DNA of 64,000 nucleotides. It comes from Nannocystis punicea. Lineage in GTDB: Bacteria > Myxococcota_A > Polyangia > Nannocystales > Nannocystaceae. This document shows positions 58,905-64,000 of this stretch, piece after piece. The position numbers and the translations under genes are program-made. The notes below the pieces were generated by a model. It had not been told where the DNA came from, ran no database searches, and saw nothing but the letters and a program-made list of their open reading frames with translations. Numbering within the stretch: position 1 is the stretch's first letter; each line of letters opens with the position of its first letter. The stretch covers positions 4,588,001 through 4,652,000 of the forward strand of contig NZ_CP114040.1 in the NCBI RefSeq assembly GCF_026965555.1, given 5' to 3'.

Positions 58905-59948
58905 TCAAAACCTCCCCACGACGCCGAGCCCGCCGCCGCCCGGCGCGAACCACGGGCTCGCAGTGGCCCGTCGCTCCGACTTTCGCTTCGCCGCGGTCGA
59001 CCGCGCGATCTCGACGATCGCGACCGTGACCGCGACCAGACCCGCGCTGCCCAGACCGATGAAGAGGCCGAGGTCGCGGTTCTTCCGCGCGTTGTCGGCG
59101 GCGAAGTCGTAGTCGGGGTCGCAATAGGTGCCGCCCGGGACGTCTCGACAATGGGTCTTGAGGTCGTCGATCGCCGCCCGGTTGTCGACGAGGAAGTACA
59201 CCGACGCGCCCATCAGCCCCAGGCCGACGCCGCCGGTGGCCCACGCCCACGCGGGGACGCCCGGGCCGCGTCGCTTGCCGCGAGGCTTCGCGTCGGCCTC
59301 GTCGGCGCGGATCGGCGCGAGCTTCAGGCTGACGCTCTCGGTCTCACCCTCGGCGAGGTCGACCGTGCGTCGCAGCGGCTGATGACCGGGCGCGGTGGCC
59401 TCGAGCTGGTGCGCGCCCGGATCGAGCGGCACGGCCTCGCCGAACGCGCTCGCGGGGACCGGCTGACCGTCGCGGGTGACTGCGAGGCCGGCGGGCGGAT
59501 CGTCGACGAGCACGCGCAGCCGCGGCAGCCGCGGCTCGAGGGCGGCGAGGCCGTCGCGCGCGAGCGCCTCGAGGCCCTTGCGCCGGCGCGCGTCCTTCGT
59601 CTCGTCGACGTGCGCGAGCGCGGCGTGATAGGCGTCCCACGCGGCCGCGAGCGCGCCCGCGTGCTCGTGGCACTTGGCGAGGTTGAGCGCGGTGCTGGTG
59701 GTCGGATAGAGCGCCATGCTCTCGGCGAACTTGGGGCAGCCGGCGGCGTAATCGCCGGCCTCGACGCGCTTTCGGGCGTCGTTGAAGAGGGCCTCGGCGG
59801 CCGCGCGATCGCTCCGCGCGGGCGCGGCAGTCGCGAGACCGGCGTGCCCGAGCCAGGCGACGCACGCGAGCATCGCCGCGGGGCGAAGGCCGCGACGGGC
59901 CTTCGTGCCGCGCGATCGAACAGGCTCACATGTGTTTGAGGAGGTCAT
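58905..59948 (-). CDS. TPR/PEGA-like membrane protein
   Basis: 347 aa starting at ATG 59948, overlapping the kinase stop by 23 bp. Signal peptide (MLACVAWLGHAGLATAAPA, about 26-44). A TPR-like part follows (RAAAEALFNDARKRVEAGDYAAGCPKFAESMALYPTTSTALNLAKCHEHAGALAAAWDAYHAAL), then a PEGA domain (LRVLVDDPPAGLAVTRDGQPVPASAFGEAVPLDPGAHQLEATAPGHQ). Two TM helices follow (AWAWATGGVGLGLMGASVYFLV and LGLFIGLGSAGLVAVTVAIVEI). This architecture is very common next to myxobacterial kinases; it probably anchors or tunes a kinase signal at the envelope. Confidence 0.85.
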   Translation of the reverse strand: MTSSNTCEPVRSRGTKARRGLRPAAMLACVAWLGHAGLATAAPARSDRAAAEALFNDARKRVEAGDYAAGCPKFAESMALYPTTSTALNLAKCHEHAGALAAAWDAYHAALAHVDETKDARRRKGLEALARDGLAALEPRLPRLRVLVDDPPAGLAVTRDGQPVPASAFGEAVPLDPGAHQLEATAPGHQPLRRTVDLAEGETESVSLKLAPIRADEADAKPRGKRRGPGVPAWAWATGGVGLGLMGASVYFLVDNRAAIDDLKTHCRDVPGGTYCDPDYDFAADNARKNRDLGLFIGLGSAGLVAVTVAIVEIARSTAAKRKSERRATASPWFAPGGGGLGVVGRF

Positions 59949-61227
59949 CGCTTCGGCTCGGTCGAGGGGCGGCGCCGGAGCGCCGCGACTTGTGAGTGGG
60001 ACGGACCGACTTCGCCGCGGGAGGCGGCGGAGGCTGCTCCTGTGCGGCCGGGGGAGGTGGCGTCGACTCGGGGATCGCGGACGCGGGCGGCGGCGGTGCG
60101 GGCGTGACGTCCGTCAGTGCGGCGATTTGCTCGACGACCGGCGGCGCGGCGGGAGGCTGCGAGCCTCGCCAGAAGAGGGCGACCACCAGCCCGAGCGCCG
60201 CGACGCCGCCGACGATCAGGAGCGCGGCGCGTCGGCGAGCCGGCGCCGTTCCGGGCTCGTGCGCGAGCGTCCCGCTCGCGGGCAGCGTCGGCAGGAATTC
60301 GGCGGCGGCGTCGGCGGAGTGCGAGCGGCCCGCGGCGCCGTCACGAGCGCCGGAGCCGGGCGCGACGAGCGAGTCGCCGGCCCCCGGCAGGGCCGAGAAC
60401 GCCTCCGCGAGCTCCGGCGCGCTCTGGAACCGTCCGTCGACGGACCGATCGAGGGCGCGCTCGAAGAAGCGATCGACCGCGGGGCCGAGGTCGGGCGCGA
60501 CCTCCGAGGCGCGGGGGATCGGGGCGGTGCAGATCGCCACGAACACCTGGCCGACCTCGCCGTCGGGGAAGGGGAGCCGGCCGGTGAGGCAGCGGAAGGC
60601 GATGACGCCGAGCGACCAGAGGTCGGTGCGATGATCGACGTCGGCGCTGCTGCGGACCTGCTCGGGGCTCATGTAGCGCGGCGATCCGAGCACTGCGTTG
60701 GCCTGGGTCGGCTGGTCGCCGTCGAGGACGCGCGTCGACTTGGCGATGCCGAAGTCGAGGATCTTGACCACCTCCTCGCCGGCCTGGCGCGCGAGGAAGA
60801 TGTTGGCCGGCTTCATGTCGCGGTGGATGAGGCCGATCTCGTGCGCGCGCCGCAGCGCCTTGCCCACGTCCTCGACGATCCGCCGCGTGGCCGGCAGCGA
60901 CAGCCGCCCCTCGCGCGCGAGCCGGGTCGACAGGTCCTCGCCCTCGAGCAGCTCCATCACGATGTAGGGGGTGCCGTCCTCGATGCCGTAGTCGTGCACC
61001 TGCACCGCGTTCGGGCTCTTCAGCAGCGCCGCGGCCTTGGCCTCGCGCTCGAACCGGGCCCGCAGCTCGCTCGAATCGGCGAACTCGGGCGCCATGAATT
61101 TGAGCGCGACGTCGACGTCGAGCTGGAGGTGGCGGGCGACCCAGATGCTGCCCATGCCGCCCTGCGCCAGGACGCGCCCCAGGCGATAACGAGACGCGAT
61201 GATGGTGCCTGCCTCGTGCCCGGCCAC
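59926..61227 (-). CDS. Ser/Thr protein kinase with C-terminal membrane helix
   Basis: 433 aa from GTG 61227, with a TACGTT box 7 bp upstream. The kinase domain is complete: RVLAQGGMGSIWVA, DVALKFMAPEF, HRDMKPANIFL (catalytic Asp present), KILDFGIAKS, GSPRYMSPEQV and DLWSLGVIAFRCLTGRLPF. A helix RRRAALLIVGGVAALGLVVALFW (about 335-357) and a Pro-rich tail follow. It is expected to be an active PknB-type kinase. It heads an operon with the PEGA and FGE-like genes, and contrasts with the HRA pseudokinase 3 kb away. Confidence 0.93.
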   Translation of the reverse strand: MAGHEAGTIIASRYRLGRVLAQGGMGSIWVARHLQLDVDVALKFMAPEFADSSELRARFEREAKAAALLKSPNAVQVHDYGIEDGTPYIVMELLEGEDLSTRLAREGRLSLPATRRIVEDVGKALRRAHEIGLIHRDMKPANIFLARQAGEEVVKILDFGIAKSTRVLDGDQPTQANAVLGSPRYMSPEQVRSSADVDHRTDLWSLGVIAFRCLTGRLPFPDGEVGQVFVAICTAPIPRASEVAPDLGPAVDRFFERALDRSVDGRFQSAPELAEAFSALPGAGDSLVAPGSGARDGAAGRSHSADAAAEFLPTLPASGTLAHEPGTAPARRRAALLIVGGVAALGLVVALFWRGSQPPAAPPVVEQIAALTDVTPAPPPPASAIPESTPPPPAAQEQPPPPPAAKSVRPTHKSRRSGAAPRPSRSDDLLKHM

Positions 61228-61234
61228 GGCGGGA

Positions 61235-61240
61235 AACGTA
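61235..61240 (-). promoter_or_regulatory. Candidate -10 box (TACGTT) of the kinase operon
   Basis: TACGTT on the minus strand, 7 bp from GTG 61227. Confidence 0.45.
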
Positions 61241-61531
61241 CTACTGGAGCCCGCACGGTCGACCGGGCGCGACCGGCCGCGCGAGCGCGACCCGCCTATC
61301 CAGGCGCGGTCGGGCCAGCGGACCCGACGCCGCTCGCAATGCGGCCCGCGGGCCGGTTTGCGCGCAGTACCCGCTCGGGGCGCTGCCCCGATCCGTCGTG
61401 GGCTCGAGCCTCATGGACACGCATTCGCTCGCCTCGGCGCGCGCGGGCCGAGGCTGTCCGCGGTGATCGGTCCGGGCGGACGTGATTGCAGCGGGGCGAT
61501 CTTGCGGGCGGCGGGTGGCTCGCGGTCGGCA

Positions 61532-61550
61532 CATTCGCTTCAGGCGAATG
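61532..61550. promoter_or_regulatory. Possible operator (inverted repeat) in the divergent gap
   Basis: CATTCGC (61532-61538), 5-bp spacer TTCAG, GCGAATG (61544-61550). It lies in the 441-bp gap between the kinase and a lipoprotein gene; no gene is supported elsewhere in the gap. Confidence 0.4.
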
Positions 61551-61668
61551 GCTGGACGGCCATTCGTCGGAGCACGCCGTTCACGGGGCCGATGCCCACA
61601 CCCACGTGCCGATGGGTCAGGCCCGGCCGTTGACTCCGTCGATGCGAGAGTGCTGCACTGGGAAGCGC

Positions 61669-62526
61669 ATGGCCTCGGCTCGCATCGGACTCTGGCTCTG
61701 GCTCTTGGTAGGGGCCGCCGGCTGCGTCGCGCCGCTGCGGGCGATCGAGGTCGAGGGGGAGCCGCGGGCGATCTTGCCGGGGCCGGACGCGCCCGACTCG
61801 GCGCAGCTCGTCGTCGGCAGGGTCGGCGGCACGGGCGGGCTGTTGCGGCACGGGCAGACCCAGCACTTCGTGGTGACGGATCCCGCAGGGCACCGCAGCG
61901 TGTTCGTCGGCATGGGCGACGTCGCGGACGTCACGTTCAGGGTGCCGGCGGGCCAGAAGCTCCGCGTGTCGTACTTCTCGAGCGGGTGCGGCTACGGGCT
62001 GTGCGAGCCCACGGCCGCCTCGCCGCGGTTCTGGGCGGTCCGGCGCTGTCACACCGAGATCGAGGCTCGCGCCGGCGAACAGGTCCACCTGGTGGCGGAC
62101 ATCCACTGGAATCGACGGCGCTGTCGGTTCCAGGCGATCGCTCCGGCCGAACGGGTCCGCGGGCTCGGCGAGCGGGCGGAGCTCGAGGTCGTGCTCGGTC
62201 CCGGGCGACCCGCGTCCGATTTTCCGCTGCGGATGATCCCCCGCCATCGCGGCGGCCTGGGCATCCGGTCAGGCCCGCCGGAGCTGCTCTCCGCCGAGGT
62301 GCTGGCGTTCCGGATCGTCGTTGCGATCCACGGGCCCGCGGTGGAAGTGCTCGAACACGTCCGCGCCGGCGGCGGCGAGGAGGAGCTTCACCCCGCGCGG
62401 CTGCTCCGCGGCGAGACGACCAGGCTCGTGATCCCTGCGCGCGACGCCTCGACGCCACCGCGTCGGGTGACGTACGAGGCGCTGCGAAGGTACGAGGCGA
62501 GCGTGACTACAGGTCGGGGACGATGA
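61669..62526 (+). CDS. Lipoprotein of unknown function
   Basis: 285 aa from ATG 61669 (MASARIGLWLWLLVGAAGC; lipobox Cys19). The mature part is beta-rich: AQLVVGRVGGTGGLLRHGQTQHFVVTDPAGHRSVFVGMGD, VTFRVPAGQKLRVSYFSSGCGYGLC, and Cys residues that may pair (GCGYGLC, RRCHTE, RRCRFQ). No family recognised. The 3' end overlaps the convergent cytochrome/monooxygenase gene by 20 bp. Confidence 0.75.
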   Translation: MASARIGLWLWLLVGAAGCVAPLRAIEVEGEPRAILPGPDAPDSAQLVVGRVGGTGGLLRHGQTQHFVVTDPAGHRSVFVGMGDVADVTFRVPAGQKLRVSYFSSGCGYGLCEPTAASPRFWAVRRCHTEIEARAGEQVHLVADIHWNRRRCRFQAIAPAERVRGLGERAELEVVLGPGRPASDFPLRMIPRHRGGLGIRSGPPELLSAEVLAFRIVVAIHGPAVEVLEHVRAGGGEEELHPARLLRGETTRLVIPARDASTPPRRVTYEALRRYEASVTTGRGR

Positions 62527-63874
62527 ACACGCCGGCGAGGCACATCTCGTTGTTGGTGCCCCAGCCCGGCAGCACCGGATCCTTCGCGCTGCGGGTGTCG
62601 TAATCGCAGGTGATCCGCAGCTTCGAATCCTGCGTGAGCGGCAGCGGCTGCTGGTAGAAGTAATACAGCTGCCAGTCGAAGTCCCACCGCTGCACATCGG
62701 AGACGCATTGCGAGCCGCCGTCGCCCTCGATCAGCTCGACCCGCTGCTTGCGGCCGTATTGATGCATGTGCGGGAAGATCCCGTGCAGCTCGCCTGACTC
62801 GGCGCCGTGGAACTTCAGGAAGTTGCCGGGCTCGAAGTCGAAGCTGTACGTCACCGAGGCCTCGCCGGGCGCGAGCTGGACCGGGTCGCCGCTCTGGAGG
62901 CTGGAGAGCAGGTCGTCGGGCAGGAAGAAGTGGCCCTCGCGCTCGACGCTGTCGGCGTAGCGGATGTGCACCGCCGTCTGGTCCTCGAGGCCGTCCAGCG
63001 CCTCGTTGGTCAGGTTGTAGTGCACCTGCATGATCACCCAGTCGTCCTTGGAGATCCGGTAGCCGGTGCCCTCCGGCAAGTGGCTGATGCCCTGACCGGG
63101 CGCCCACGACACCGGGATCCCGCGCGGCTGCACGCCGTCGCCGGCGGCGCCGAAGCAGGGCCAGCCGTCGCGATCGGGGGACTCGGCGTCGAGGGCCTCC
63201 ATGATGTCCTTGTTCTTCACGCCTCCGGCTCCCTGGGCCTCCGGATCGACCGTGATGACGAGGACGTGGTGGATCATCTCCGGGACGCCGGGCTCGACGC
63301 TGTAGGCGGTGAGGAAGCGGTCCTCGGTCAGCCCGGTCTGGACGCGGAAGCAGCGGTACTCGTCGAAGGCCGAGAGGTCGCCGCCCTCGGCCTCCGGCAC
63401 GAAGCTCGGGGTCTCGTAGGTGACCGCGTCCGTCAACACCTCGACCTCGGGCGCGACGAGGTCGGTGCGCGGCTCGCCCTCGGGCGCGCCCGCGTCGGTC
63501 CACGCGCGGATGGCCTCGATCTCCGCCGGCGCGAGCGCGCGCGAGCCCTCGAAGCTGCCGCACGAGCCGTCGTCGGTCACCAGCCACGGCGGCATCGTCC
63601 GCGCCTCCACGGCCGCCGCCGACGCGGGGGCCCACTGCTTCGCCTCGGCGTAATCGTCGAGCCGGAACGGGCCGATGCCGCCCGCCTGATGACAGGTGAC
63701 GCAGCGGTTGTAGAAGATCGGCGCGACGTCCTGCCAGTAGGTCACGCTCGCGTCCTCGCCGACGGTGTCGGTCGTCGAGCCATCGCCGTCGCCGCCGCCG
63801 CAGGCGACCACGAGCGCGAACAAAGGGACACCCCACGGGGCCGCGACGCCCCGACCTCTCACGCGTGGATTCAT
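62507..63874 (-). CDS. Cytochrome c / copper type II monooxygenase-like lipoprotein
   Basis: 455 aa: signal peptide with lipobox ALVVAC (Cys25). A mono-haem segment follows (WQDVAPIFYNRCVTCHQAGGIGPF, CVTCH near 58-62). The C-terminal ~280 residues have a peptidylglycine-hydroxylating-monooxygenase-like copper fold: EMIHHVLVITVD, VIMQVHYNLTNEALDG, HGIFPHMHQYGRKQRVE and NNEMC. The His pairs and the Met are the expected copper ligands. It could oxidise a small exported substrate, feeding electrons through the haem; this is inference from domain content. The start was chosen from the lipobox. Confidence 0.88.
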   Translation of the reverse strand: MNPRVRGRGVAAPWGVPLFALVVACGGGDGDGSTTDTVGEDASVTYWQDVAPIFYNRCVTCHQAGGIGPFRLDDYAEAKQWAPASAAAVEARTMPPWLVTDDGSCGSFEGSRALAPAEIEAIRAWTDAGAPEGEPRTDLVAPEVEVLTDAVTYETPSFVPEAEGGDLSAFDEYRCFRVQTGLTEDRFLTAYSVEPGVPEMIHHVLVITVDPEAQGAGGVKNKDIMEALDAESPDRDGWPCFGAAGDGVQPRGIPVSWAPGQGISHLPEGTGYRISKDDWVIMQVHYNLTNEALDGLEDQTAVHIRYADSVEREGHFFLPDDLLSSLQSGDPVQLAPGEASVTYSFDFEPGNFLKFHGAESGELHGIFPHMHQYGRKQRVELIEGDGGSQCVSDVQRWDFDWQLYYFYQQPLPLTQDSKLRITCDYDTRSAKDPVLPGWGTNNEMCLAGVFIVPDL

Positions 63875-63953
63875 TTTGCCGTACTCCGAGCGCTATGATG
63901 ATCGCGGCGCCGATTCGCAGCGATGGGTATTTCTGCTAAACCGTTTTTCGCCG

Positions 63954-64000
63954 ATGGAAACCAGTACGCCAGTTTGGGACAACCTTCGTGTGCTGCTCGC
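63954..64000 (+). CDS. Possible start of a gene running out of the window
   Basis: ATG 63954 opens METSTPVWDNLRVLLA in a frame that reaches the window edge. It is divergent from the monooxygenase gene. A second frame from 63923 is also open, so the call is weak. Confidence 0.3.
   Translation, partial: METSTPVWDNLRVLL

Noticed and set aside
1..64000. tRNA, rRNA, integrase or transposase marking an island boundary
   Set aside because: None was recognised by reading; the T6SS cassette has the same composition and start-site style as its surroundings.

Overview
The window looks like chromosomal DNA of a myxobacterium, most likely of the Nannocystis/Nannocystaceae type. The basis is very high GC, many lipoproteins with a lipobox followed by a Thr/Ser/Gly linker, a DUF1552/DUF1592 pair, Ser/Thr kinases beside PEGA proteins, and a DUF4215 Cys motif. 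This is inference from family content; no rRNA, tRNA, CRISPR array, integrase or transposase was seen.

Layout. 1-7.7 kb: a truncated dipeptidase-like lipoprotein, an unknown 572-aa protein, a gene remnant, sodC, a DUF6265 lipoprotein, a beta-propeller lipoprotein and an unknown cytoplasmic protein. 7.8-12 kb: a two-domain unknown protein, then a MerR regulator coupled to a VIT/VWA protein with a clear inverted-repeat operator. 12.3-15.5 kb: a translationally coupled DUF1592 (haem motif) / DUF1552 (Tat) pair. 15.8-28 kb: surface lipoproteins (SBBP, GH71-like, kelch-like), VOC, amidohydrolase, PanE-like and NTF2-like enzymes, and a lipoprotein/ferritin-like pair. 28-46 kb: LysR, a degenerate phosphotransferase, two Pro-rich lipoproteins, a His-rich membrane protein, a PI-PLC lipoprotein, a serine hydrolase, a choice-of-anchor-L lipoprotein, AraC, quinone reductase, FGE-like protein, a VWA lipoprotein and an SDR. 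46.7-58 kb: a radical SAM/SPASM protein, then a type VI secretion effector island. The left arm carries vgrG, a 42-aa protein and TIGR02270; the right arm carries DUF2169, a ketosynthase-like protein, three mini-cistrons, a PAAR-like (DUF4150) effector with a Cys-rich possible deaminase toxin end, a SUKH-like immunity protein and a pseudokinase. 58-64 kb: an FGE-like lipoprotein, a PEGA protein, an active-looking Ser/Thr kinase, a lipoprotein and a cytochrome c/copper monooxygenase lipoprotein.

Three features recur. (1) About twenty intergenic clusters of a short palindromic word, consensus RACATGYC, arranged as inverted pairs mostly at gene ends; some are followed by T-runs and look like intrinsic terminators. 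The arrangement resembles DNA-uptake-sequence terminators or REP elements. (2) Tandem duplication of gene-start regions: the start of the PAAR-like effector is present four times in succession, each copy with its own ribosome site and ATGA overlap; single duplications occur at the LysR junction (57 bp) and the PI-PLC/lipoprotein junction (117 bp). (3) Many starts lack a ribosome binding site and have a TANNNT box only 6-12 bp upstream, which suggests leaderless transcription. These boxes also decided several GTG starts.
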